Below the pieces are notes generated by a model. That model made no database searches and was not told the DNA's origin. It worked only from the letters and a program-made list of their open reading frames with translations. Position numbers and translations under genes: made by a program. Positions 17,301-23,646 of a stretch of DNA of 23,646 bases are shown here, piece after piece. The DNA comes from an uncultured Clostridia bacterium (lineage in GTDB: Bacteria > Bacillota > Clostridia > RGIG6154), in NCBI GenBank assembly GCA_934446135.1, contig CAKSDT010000015.1:1-23646 (forward strand). The letters run 5' to 3'. The stretch's first letter is position 1. Each line of letters opens with the position of its first letter.

Positions 17301-18710
17301 ATGTCAAATAATAATATTACGGTTACTGAAGAAGAACTTTTAAAACAAAAGGAATATTCATATAAAATACTTCAACTTAACAATGCTCTTCCTTATAAAC
17401 CGTTGGCACATATTATAACTTATGGATGCCAACAAAATGAAAATGATTCTGAGCGTATTAAAGGTATGCTTATTGAAATGGGATATGAACTCACAGAGGA
17501 TAATCAAAAAGCAAATTTAATAATCTTTAACACATGTGCAGTAAGAGAAAATGCAGAATTCAGATTAAAAGGCAATGTTGGTGCATTAAAGGCACTTAAG
17601 TCAAAGAGAAAAGACCTGTTGATCGGTGTCTGCGGATGTATGGTTCAGCAAAAGGATATTGCACAAAAACTACATAAAAGATTTAAACATATTGATATGA
17701 TTTTTGGAACACATTCTTTATATAAATTTCCTGAAATTTTATATAATGCAAAAAAAGAATCGGTTGTAGATGTTATGGATATAAATGGGTTTATCGTCGA
17801 AGATATTCCTGTTAAACATGATGATAAATATAAAGCATGGGTTACAGTTATGTACGGTTGCAATAATTTTTGTACTTATTGCGTAGTTCCGTATGTAAGA
17901 GGCAGAGAAAGAAGCCGAAAACCTGAAGATATCGTAGATGAAATCAAAAAACTTGCATCGGACGGATATAAAGAAATTACTCTTTTGGGTCAAAATGTAA
18001 ACTCATATGGTAAGGATTTGGAAAAGTGCTGCACTTTTGCAGAACTTATAAGACGGGTAAATGAAATAGACGGAATAGAGCGTATCAGATTTGCGACATC
18101 GCATCCTAAAGACATTTCTGATGAACTTATAGACGCAATGGCTGAATGCAAGAAAGTTTGTCACCAGCTTCATTTACCTTTTCAATCAGGCAGTAATAAA
18201 GTTCTTAAAGATATGAATCGCAGTTATAATCGTGAAAAATATCTTGAAACAATAAGAAAGGTTCGAAGCAAAATTCCGGATATACACCTTACCAGCGATG
18301 TTATAGTAGGTTTTCCGACAGAAACAAATGAAGACTTTGAAGACACTGTAAGTTTGGTAGAAGAAGTAAGGTTTGATGGCTTGTATACCTTTATTTATTC
18401 TAAAAGGCAAGGAACAAAGGCGGCAAATATGCAGCCAATGCTTTCGGAGGAGGAGATACAGAACAATTTTGATAAACTTTTGCTTGTTCAAAATGAAATA
18501 TCAAGGGAAATTAACGAAACATATAAGGATAAGATTCTTGAAGTTTTTGTGGACGGATATTCAAAAAATAATTCTGAGGTACTTCAGGGACGCACAGATG
18601 GCAATAAGGTTGTCAATTTTAAGGGTGACGACGAGTTAATCGGAACTTTCGTAAAAGTTAAAATAACTGAATGCCGGACTTGGTCTTTAAATGGTGAATT
18701 AATAAAATAA
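17301..18710 (+). CDS. miaB: tRNA-2-methylthio-N6-dimethylallyladenosine synthase MiaB
   Basis: MiaB is a radical-SAM enzyme that adds the methylthio group to i6A37 of tRNAs reading U-starting codons. The N-terminal methylthiotransferase domain holds Cys 43 (TYGCQQNENDSE), Cys 79 (NTCAVREN) and Cys 113 (GVCGCMVQQ), which bind the auxiliary [4Fe-4S] cluster. The radical-SAM motif is Cys 187, 191 and 194 (GCNNFCTYCVVPYVRGRE). The C-terminal TRAM domain (about 400-469) ends the protein. The length of 469 is normal for the clostridial form, which has an N-terminal extension. GGAGG lies in the last codons of pncB, and AGGA is closer to the ATG. A second tRNA-modification gene, mnmA, lies at the right end of the window. 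Confidence 0.97.
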   Translation: MSNNNITVTEEELLKQKEYSYKILQLNNALPYKPLAHIITYGCQQNENDSERIKGMLIEMGYELTEDNQKANLIIFNTCAVRENAEFRLKGNVGALKALKSKRKDLLIGVCGCMVQQKDIAQKLHKRFKHIDMIFGTHSLYKFPEILYNAKKESVVDVMDINGFIVEDIPVKHDDKYKAWVTVMYGCNNFCTYCVVPYVRGRERSRKPEDIVDEIKKLASDGYKEITLLGQNVNSYGKDLEKCCTFAELIRRVNEIDGIERIRFATSHPKDISDELIDAMAECKKVCHQLHLPFQSGSNKVLKDMNRSYNREKYLETIRKVRSKIPDIHLTSDVIVGFPTETNEDFEDTVSLVEEVRFDGLYTFIYSKRQGTKAANMQPMLSEEEIQNNFDKLLLVQNEISREINETYKDKILEVFVDGYSKNNSEVLQGRTDGNKVVNFKGDDELIGTFVKVKITECRTWSLNGELIK

Positions 18711-18756
18711 AGGAGTGAACATTCAACATAGCATTATGCTATGTTGAAACATTTTA
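18710..18756 (+). promoter_or_regulatory. topB leader: SD and 13-bp perfect inverted repeat before the start codon
   Basis: AAGGAG occurs at 18710-18715, overlapping the miaB stop. Six bases later a perfect inverted repeat begins: TTCAACATAGCAT (18722-18734), one central T, and ATGCTATGTTGAA (18736-18748). As RNA this gives a 12-bp stem with a three-base loop. Seven bases after it is ATG 18756. Without folding the SD is 40 bases from this ATG; folding brings the effective spacing to about 13. It has no T tract, so it is not an ordinary terminator. As DNA it could also be a dimer-binding operator. Confidence 0.65.
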
Positions 18757-20909
18757 TGGGAAAAATTTTGGTATTAGCAGAAAAACCATCTGTTGGAAGA
18801 GAACTTGCATCAGTTCTTGGCTGCAGAAAAAAATGCAATGGTTATATTGAAGGTGAGAAATACAGGGTTACTTGGGCACTCGGGCATTTGGTAACACTTG
18901 CATCACCGGAAAAATATGATAAAAGTTATGAGCACTGGAATAAGGAACAACTCCCCATTATGCCGGAAAAGATGAAACTTGAAGTAATTAAGGAAACAAG
19001 GCCGCAATACAACATTGTAAAAACTCTTTTAAAGTCCGATGATACAGATAGTCTTATAATTGCAACCGATGCCGGAAGGGAAGGTGAACTTGTTGCAAGA
19101 TGGATTATGGAAAAAGCAGGATTTAAAAAGCCGGTAAAAAGATTGTGGATTTCGTCACAGACGGAAAAAGCGGTAAAAGATGGGTTTAACAATCTCAAAG
19201 ACGGTAAGGAATATGAGAATCTTTATAAAAGCGGTCAGTGCAGAGCAGTTGCGGATTGGCTTGTGGGACTAAATATTTCAAGAGCATTGACATGTAAATT
19301 TAACGCTTCGCTTTCTGCCGGCAGGGTACAGACTCCAACACTCTATATGATTACAGAAAGAGAAAAGGAAATTTCAAGTTTTAAACCGAGAGAGTATTAT
19401 ACTCTTGACATCAAATCTGAGAATATCAAACTTAAATGGCGTGCAAAATCCGGTGATACAAAAATATTTGATGAGGATTTTTTAGTGTCATTAATGAAAA
19501 AACTTAAGGGAAGCGAAGCAGTAGTTACAAATGTAAAAAAAGAAGAAAAATCAGAACCTTCGCCTCAACTTTATGATTTAACGGAACTTCAGCGTGATGC
19601 GAATAAGATATATAAATACTCTGCTAAAAAAACTCTTTCAATAATGCAGAGTTTGTATGAAAAACATAAAATTGTAACCTATCCAAGGACAGATTCTAAA
19701 TACTTGTCGGATGACATTATTCCGTCATTTGCAGAAAGGCTTTCAGCAATAAGTATTAATAATTACTCAAAGATAATAAAAAGCATAAATCTAGATGATT
19801 ATAAGCCTGACAAGAGATTTATTGACAATGCTAAGGTGACAGACCATCATGCAATAATTCCTACTGAACAACCTGTAAACTGGTATGCCCTTACAGATGA
19901 GGAAAAAAATATATTTGATCTTGTTGCAAAACGCTTTTTGTGTATGTTTTTGCCAAGATATAAGTATTTAAAAATCTCAATTGAGGCGAATGCTGTCGGT
20001 GAACAATTTTTTGCAAACGGCAGAACCGTAAAAGAAAACGGCTGGAGGGGCTTATCAAACATTGTATCTGATGAAGAAGAAACTGAAATAGTTGATGTAA
20101 TTCCACCGCTTAATATTAATGATAGATTTTTGATAAAAGATGTTACAAGAAACAAAGCGTTTACTCAACCGCCTTCCAGATATACAGAAGCATCAATTTT
20201 GTATGCTATGGAAAATGCAGGTAAATTTATTAATGATTCTGATATGAAAAATGTGCTAAAAGAGGTTTCGGGCATTGGTACTCCGGCTACAAGAGCCGAT
20301 ATAATCGAAAAACTTGTAACCAGCCTCAATGTTGAAAGAGTAAATAACACACTTGTTCCCACAAAGAAGGCAATGCAACTTGTTAATCTTGTTCCGGATG
20401 ATTTAAAATCTCCAGAACTTACTGCGAAGTGGGAGAAAAAATTGTCAGATATAAGTTCAGGGAAAGAAAAACCTAAGTTGTTTTTAGAGAATATTAAGGA
20501 GTATACTCAAAAGTTAGTAACTGATACCTTAAATTCTGCAAAGACATATAAACACGATAATATCACAAAAGAAAAATGTCCTGAATGCGGAGAATTTCTT
20601 TTAGAAATTAACAGTAAGAAAGGGAAGATGCTTGTTTGTTCAAATCCGGCGTGTCATTATAGAAAACACATTTCTCAAAATTCGAAACTGCGTTGTCCGG
20701 AATGTCACAAGTTTATGACACTTTACGGTACAGGTGAAAATAAAATTTTCAGATGTACCTGTGGCTTCAGAAAAAAACTTTCTGATACCAAAACAGATAA
20801 AGTCGGTAAATATGATGTTAAAAATTATCTAAAAAAACAAAAACAGGAGGATGCGGAATTTTCAAATAACGCTCTGGCCGAGGCACTTAAAAAAGCACTG
20901 AAAAAATAA
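18756..20909 (+). CDS. topB: DNA topoisomerase III (type IA)
   Basis: This type IA topoisomerase relaxes or decatenates DNA through single-strand passage. It opens with the Toprim motif GKILVLAEKPSVG, then ATDAGREGELVARWI (acidic metal ligands), SAGRVQTPTLYMI, and the active-site Tyr in TYPRTDSKYL (residue 309 from this start). HHAIIPTE and GIGTPATRADIIEKL follow. The C-terminus carries two zinc-ribbon-like modules: CPECGEFL with CSNPACHY, and CPECHKFM with CTCGFRKK. I chose ATG 18756 (717 residues, MGKILVLAEKPS); ATG 18741 lies inside the inverted repeat and adds five residues. No relaxase or conjugation genes are adjacent, so this looks like a chromosomal rather than ICE-borne copy. Confidence 0.94.
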   Translation: MGKILVLAEKPSVGRELASVLGCRKKCNGYIEGEKYRVTWALGHLVTLASPEKYDKSYEHWNKEQLPIMPEKMKLEVIKETRPQYNIVKTLLKSDDTDSLIIATDAGREGELVARWIMEKAGFKKPVKRLWISSQTEKAVKDGFNNLKDGKEYENLYKSGQCRAVADWLVGLNISRALTCKFNASLSAGRVQTPTLYMITEREKEISSFKPREYYTLDIKSENIKLKWRAKSGDTKIFDEDFLVSLMKKLKGSEAVVTNVKKEEKSEPSPQLYDLTELQRDANKIYKYSAKKTLSIMQSLYEKHKIVTYPRTDSKYLSDDIIPSFAERLSAISINNYSKIIKSINLDDYKPDKRFIDNAKVTDHHAIIPTEQPVNWYALTDEEKNIFDLVAKRFLCMFLPRYKYLKISIEANAVGEQFFANGRTVKENGWRGLSNIVSDEEETEIVDVIPPLNINDRFLIKDVTRNKAFTQPPSRYTEASILYAMENAGKFINDSDMKNVLKEVSGIGTPATRADIIEKLVTSLNVERVNNTLVPTKKAMQLVNLVPDDLKSPELTAKWEKKLSDISSGKEKPKLFLENIKEYTQKLVTDTLNSAKTYKHDNITKEKCPECGEFLLEINSKKGKMLVCSNPACHYRKHISQNSKLRCPECHKFMTLYGTGENKIFRCTCGFRKKLSDTKTDKVGKYDVKNYLKKQKQEDAEFSNNALAEALKKALKK

Positions 20910-20948
20910 TTTGACAATTTTTGGCAGATGTGGTATTATATTGTCAAA
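20910..20948 (+). promoter_or_regulatory. abrB-like promoter bracketed by a 9-bp inverted repeat
   Basis: TTGACA (20911-20916) and TATTAT (20934-20939) are 17 bp apart, with TGG before the -10. TTTGACAAT (20910-20918) and ATTGTCAAA (20940-20948) are perfect inverted copies whose centres are 30 bp apart, about three helical turns. One arm covers the -35 and the other the start-site region, a layout that suits repression. Confidence 0.75.
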
Positions 20949-20971
20949 ATATGAATGAGGCGGGAGATTAT

Positions 20972-21217
20972 ATGAAAGCAACAGGCATAGTAAGAAAAAT
21001 AGATGAGTTGGGCAGATTTGTTATTCCAAAAGAATTGAGAACAGCAATAGGAGTTACAGATACTGACAATAAAATTGAAATATTCGCAAGGGATAACGAG
21101 ATTGTTCTTAAAAAGTATGCGGAAAACAATTGTATTTTTTGCGGCAATCAATCAGGACTTATTTATTTTAAGGATAAATATGTGTGCAAAAAATGTGCGT
21201 CTGAAATATCGAAATAA
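20972..21217 (+). CDS. AbrB/SpoVT-type transcription regulator with Cys-rich tail
   Basis: This small DNA-binding protein of 81 residues carries the SpoVT-AbrB swapped-hairpin domain at the N-terminus: MKATGIVRKIDELGRFVIPKE then LR, and KIEIF with EIVLKKY. Members control transition-state and sporulation-time genes as dimers or tetramers. The tail has CIFC (54, 57) and CKKC (72, 75), a four-Cys set that could bind zinc; such tails are common in clostridial members. The start is ATG 20972 with GGGAG at 20962-20966; an upstream in-frame extension falls in the promoter. The inverted repeat in its promoter suggests self-regulation. It could also act on the adjacent surface-protein gene. It is not orthologous to a specific named AbrB as far as I can tell. 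Confidence 0.9.
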   Translation: MKATGIVRKIDELGRFVIPKELRTAIGVTDTDNKIEIFARDNEIVLKKYAENNCIFCGNQSGLIYFKDKYVCKKCASEISK

Positions 21218-21231
21218 AACATTATTTGCTA

Positions 21232-21260
21232 TTTACTTTTAAAGTAATATATGGTAATAT
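21232..21260 (+). promoter_or_regulatory. Promoter for the cohesin-like/SLH gene with overlapping dyad
   Basis: TTTACT (21232-21237) and TAATAT (21255-21260) are 17 bp apart, with TGG before the -10. TTACTTT and AAAGTAA (21233-21239 and 21241-21247) form a perfect 7-bp inverted repeat around one T, overlapping the -35. This could be an operator. Confidence 0.55.
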
Positions 21261-21289
21261 TAAACTATAAATATTAAGGGGTGCTATAT

Positions 21290-22420
21290 ATGAAAAAAAT
21301 ACTTTCTATGATTCTTGTTATGGCAATGGTTTTAACAGTTGTATCTGTTACTGCGTATGCAATTCCAAGACCCGTTTTGACTCTTGAAACAAGTAATCTT
21401 GTAAATAATATGATAACTGTTGAAGTTAATATTAAAAACAATCCGGGAATAAGCAGTTTCGGTCTTAGAATGAAGTATGATAACGATAAACTTTTACCTG
21501 TTGATGCGAATGTTACTGATTCTGTATTTGCAGGAAATAATCTTGTATGGAATTTTAAAAATGTGCATGATAACGAACTTGGATATGTTGAACTTGCTTT
21601 AGTTTCAACTTCGAATATTTTAGGTGACGGAAAAGTGTTAAGCGTAACATTTGAACTTAAGAATAAACTTGATACATCAGTTGAAAATACTTTTGAATTT
21701 TATGTTACATATCCGGGCGGAATATACCAGTTGACAGAAGGCAATAAGACAATTTCACATCAGCCTACTATCAACAATGCAGTACTTAAAATTCCGGCGG
21801 TTTCATCGGGTTCATCTTCAAGACCGTCAACAGGCGGAAATACGGATGTAAAAGTTCCTGAAAAAGATGATGTTTACAAGCCGGCACAGTGGACGAAGGC
21901 ATCTGATTGGGCTGTTCCCGAACTTAAAGCGGCAAATAATATAAAAGTAATTCCGGAAATTCTTGATAATAAAGATATGACACAGTCTATTTCAAGACAG
22001 GAATTTGCAGCACTTTCTGTAAAACTTTATGAAACATTATCGGGAAAGAAAGCAGAAGCGGGTCCTAATCCTTTTAAGGACACAGATGATGTTGAAATAC
22101 TTAAAGCGTATAATCTCGGTATAACAAAAGGTATGAGTGACACAGAATTCGGACCTGAACTTTTAATAACGAGGGAACAGGTTGCAACTATGCTTTTCAG
22201 AACGATTGAAATAGCAAATGGAAACCAAAAATTTGATTCATCTAAATCCGAAAAATTCGGAGATACTTCGGACATAAGTGATTATGCAGTTGATTCGGTT
22301 TACTTTATGAAAGAAAAGGATATTATAAAAGGCGTCGGCGATAATAAATTTGATCCTAAAGCAAATACTACAAGAGAAGCGTCGATTGCAATAGCAGTAA
22401 GATCATATTATAATTTATAA
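21290..22420 (+). CDS. Secreted surface protein: cohesin-like domain plus three SLH repeats
   Basis: A 376-residue exported protein. Residues 1-24 form a signal peptide (MKKILSM..., hydrophobic core, AYA cleavage site). Residues about 27-165 resemble the cohesin/carbohydrate-binding-like beta-sandwich: ITVEVNIKNNPGISSFGLRMKYD, then GDGKVLSVTFEL, as in cellulosomal cohesins. A Ser/Gly/Thr/Pro linker (about 170-195) leads to three S-layer homology repeats (about 198-258, 262-312 and 322-376), with FKDTDD, GITKGMSDTEFGPELLITREQ and GVGDNKFDPKANTTREA. SLH repeats bind pyruvylated wall polymer. It could display a dockerin partner on the cell surface or be structural. ATG 21290 is chosen over GTG 21281 because the GGGG SD lies over that GTG. 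It has its own promoter and a terminator after it. Confidence 0.88.
   Translation: MKKILSMILVMAMVLTVVSVTAYAIPRPVLTLETSNLVNNMITVEVNIKNNPGISSFGLRMKYDNDKLLPVDANVTDSVFAGNNLVWNFKNVHDNELGYVELALVSTSNILGDGKVLSVTFELKNKLDTSVENTFEFYVTYPGGIYQLTEGNKTISHQPTINNAVLKIPAVSSGSSSRPSTGGNTDVKVPEKDDVYKPAQWTKASDWAVPELKAANNIKVIPEILDNKDMTQSISRQEFAALSVKLYETLSGKKAEAGPNPFKDTDDVEILKAYNLGITKGMSDTEFGPELLITREQVATMLFRTIEIANGNQKFDSSKSEKFGDTSDISDYAVDSVYFMKEKDIIKGVGDNKFDPKANTTREASIAIAVRSYYNL
22386..22414 (+). promoter_or_regulatory. Candidate mnmA promoter inside the end of the SLH gene
   Basis: TTGCAA (22386-22391) and a perfect TATAAT (22409-22414) are 17 bp apart within the last codons of the surface-protein gene. The predicted start near 22421 lies just before the hairpin at 22427. 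It is the only plausible promoter for mnmA if the hairpin stops upstream transcripts. Confidence 0.45.
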
Positions 22421-22426
22421 TCATTT

Positions 22427-22456
22427 AATCCTCCGAACTGTCGGAGGATTATTTTT
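22427..22456 (+). terminator. Rho-independent terminator between the SLH gene and mnmA
   Basis: AATCCTCCGA (22427-22436) pairs perfectly with TCGGAGGATT (22441-22450) around an ACTG loop, followed by ATTTTT. The mnmA SD begins within two bases of the T tract. It could also act as a 5' stem of a short mnmA transcript. Confidence 0.83.
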
Positions 22457-22468
22457 GAAGGAGTAGTT

Positions 22469-23539
22469 ATGAAGAAAAAAGCGTTAATTGCCATGAGTGG
22501 GGGAGTTGACTCCGGAATTGCAGCATATCTTTCTGTCAAAAACGGATATGAGTGCGTAGGTGCAACTATGAAACTGTATGATAATGATGATATAGGAATG
22601 GAAAGAGAAAAGATCTGCTGTACACTAAGTGATATTGAGGATGCCAGAAGTGTTGCTTATAACTTAGGTATGCAATATTATGTCTTTAATTTTAAATATA
22701 ACTTTAATGACAGAGTTATTCGTAAGTTTGTTGATACATATTTAGCAGGAGGGACGCCAAATCCGTGTATTGATTGCAACCGGTATCTGAAATTTGAAAA
22801 ACTTATGCAGAGAATGTATGAGATGGGTTACGATTATGTTGTTACAGGTCACTATGCAAAGATTGAATACGACAAAGAAAAAGATAGATATTTACTAAAA
22901 AAAGCAGAGGATTTGACAAAAGACCAAAGTTATGTTTTGTATTCACTTACACAAGAGCAACTTGCCCACACACTATTTCCCCTTGGCAATTACACTAAGA
23001 AGGAGATTAGAAAAATAGCAGAAGAACAAGGGTTTGTAAACGCTCACAAAAAAGAAAGTCAGGATATCTGTTTTGTACCTGACGGCGATTATTCTGCATT
23101 TATTGAGAATTATCTTGGTAAAAAAATGCCGGAAGGTGATTTTGTGTTAAAAGATGGTACGAAGGTTGGCAAGCATAAAGGAATAATAAGATATACTGTT
23201 GGACAAAGGAAGGGTTTGGGAATATCATACGGGAAACCGCTTTTTGTTTGCTCAAAATGTGTTGAAAATAATACTGTTACGGTAGGCAATGAAGATGAAC
23301 TTTTTTCTGACACTTTAATTGCTGATAATATTAATTTAATTTCTGTAGATGAGATAAGGGAGCCTATTAGATGCAAGGCAAAAATAAGATACAGACAAAC
23401 CGAAGAATGGGCAACGGTAACTCAAAACGGTGATGAAATTGTTGTTAAGTTTGATGAAAAACAAAGAGCCATTGCCAAAGGACAAGCCGTCGTTTTATAT
23501 GATGAAGATGTAGTAATTGGCGGAGGCACAATAAAATAA
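22469..23539 (+). CDS. mnmA: tRNA-specific 2-thiouridylase MnmA
   Basis: MnmA activates U34 of Lys, Glu and Gln tRNAs with ATP and transfers sulfur to give 2-thiouridine. The 356 residues show the PP-loop AMSGGVDSG at 8-16, then GGTPNPCIDCNRYLKF with catalytic Cys 100, and ESQDICF with the second catalytic Cys at 201. The central GQRKGLG and C-terminal beta-barrel (IRCKAKIRYRQ, GQAVVLYD) are in order. The length is close to the usual 360-370. AAGGAG lies just after the terminator and 5-6 bases before the ATG. The usual upstream partners (a cysteine desulfurase or iscU) are absent, so sulfur must be supplied by genes elsewhere. No obvious terminator follows before the window ends. Confidence 0.97.
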   Translation: MKKKALIAMSGGVDSGIAAYLSVKNGYECVGATMKLYDNDDIGMEREKICCTLSDIEDARSVAYNLGMQYYVFNFKYNFNDRVIRKFVDTYLAGGTPNPCIDCNRYLKFEKLMQRMYEMGYDYVVTGHYAKIEYDKEKDRYLLKKAEDLTKDQSYVLYSLTQEQLAHTLFPLGNYTKKEIRKIAEEQGFVNAHKKESQDICFVPDGDYSAFIENYLGKKMPEGDFVLKDGTKVGKHKGIIRYTVGQRKGLGISYGKPLFVCSKCVENNTVTVGNEDELFSDTLIADNINLISVDEIREPIRCKAKIRYRQTEEWATVTQNGDEIVVKFDEKQRAIAKGQAVVLYDEDVVIGGGTIK

Positions 23540-23646
23540 CAGGCAAAACTCATTGGGATTTGAGGGCGTGTGAAATTTTTTCTGTAAATTAGATTTTTAT
23601 ATGACAAAATATCGGTTTTTAGTGGGCATGATAGCCGAGTTTAGGC

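Noticed and set aside
18724..18755. The topB inverted repeat as a terminator for miaB
   Set aside because: The right arm is followed by AACATTTTATG rather than a run of T, and the SD lies before it, which suits a leader element better.
20921..20971. Longer AbrB-like protein starting before the conserved MKATGIVRKID
   Set aside because: The extra codons overlap the promoter, and the SD GGGAG points to ATG 20972.
23540..23646. Possible structured RNA or promoter at the right edge (GGC and GCC around ATGATA near 23628)
   Set aside because: The stem is only 3-4 bp, no T tract or promoter pair is clear, and the window ends before it could be judged.

Overview
The window looks like chromosome of a low-GC Gram-positive bacterium, most probably a member of Clostridia (Bacillota). 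The reasons are AT-rich DNA with strong purine-rich Shine-Dalgarno (SD) sites, AGA/ATA-rich codon use, gene neighbourhoods shared with Bacillus and Clostridia (yybS-gdpP-rplI-dnaB and tilS-hpt-ftsH), an AbrB/SpoVT-type regulator and an S-layer-homology protein. The genus cannot be fixed from the sequence. Every recognisable gene lies on the + strand, and no rRNA, tRNA, CRISPR array or insertion sequence is visible.

Positions 1-2750 are an accessory patch. The left edge cuts through the C-terminal half of a phage/conjugative-element polyvalent protein (MuF-C-like domain plus an ADP-ribosyltransferase-like tail). Next comes an intact Vat-family (streptogramin A) acetyltransferase with its own promoter. 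After that lie a decayed fragment of a GyrI-like effector-binding protein, an intact GyrI-like protein, and a terminator.

Positions 2750-14500 are core genes. comEC, the DNA-uptake channel, has its own promoter. A dense run then follows from a promoter near 5140: yybS, gdpP (c-di-AMP phosphodiesterase), rplI, dnaB (replicative helicase), tilS (tRNA-Ile2 lysidine synthase), hpt (purine salvage), ftsH (membrane protease), and an unfamiliar small membrane protein with an Ig-like domain and a Cys-rich tail. Gaps are 0-30 bp or overlaps, so this reads as one long operon joining cell-wall/c-di-AMP signalling, translation, replication and proteostasis.

Positions 14500-20910 hold rsmE plus a four-helix membrane protein (promoter and strong terminator of their own), then pncB (NAD salvage), miaB (tRNA ms2i6A) and topB (topoisomerase III). 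The topB leader carries a perfect 13-bp inverted repeat between the SD and the start codon.

Positions 20910-23646 hold an abrB-like regulator whose promoter is bracketed by a 9-bp inverted repeat, a secreted cohesin-like/SLH surface protein, and mnmA (tRNA 2-thiouridine synthase), followed by 107 bp with no gene.

The core is conventional. The points that stand out are regulatory (the topB hairpin, the abrB dyad, and a probable mnmA promoter inside the preceding gene) and the accessory patch at the left. I did not find a convincing new multi-gene system.
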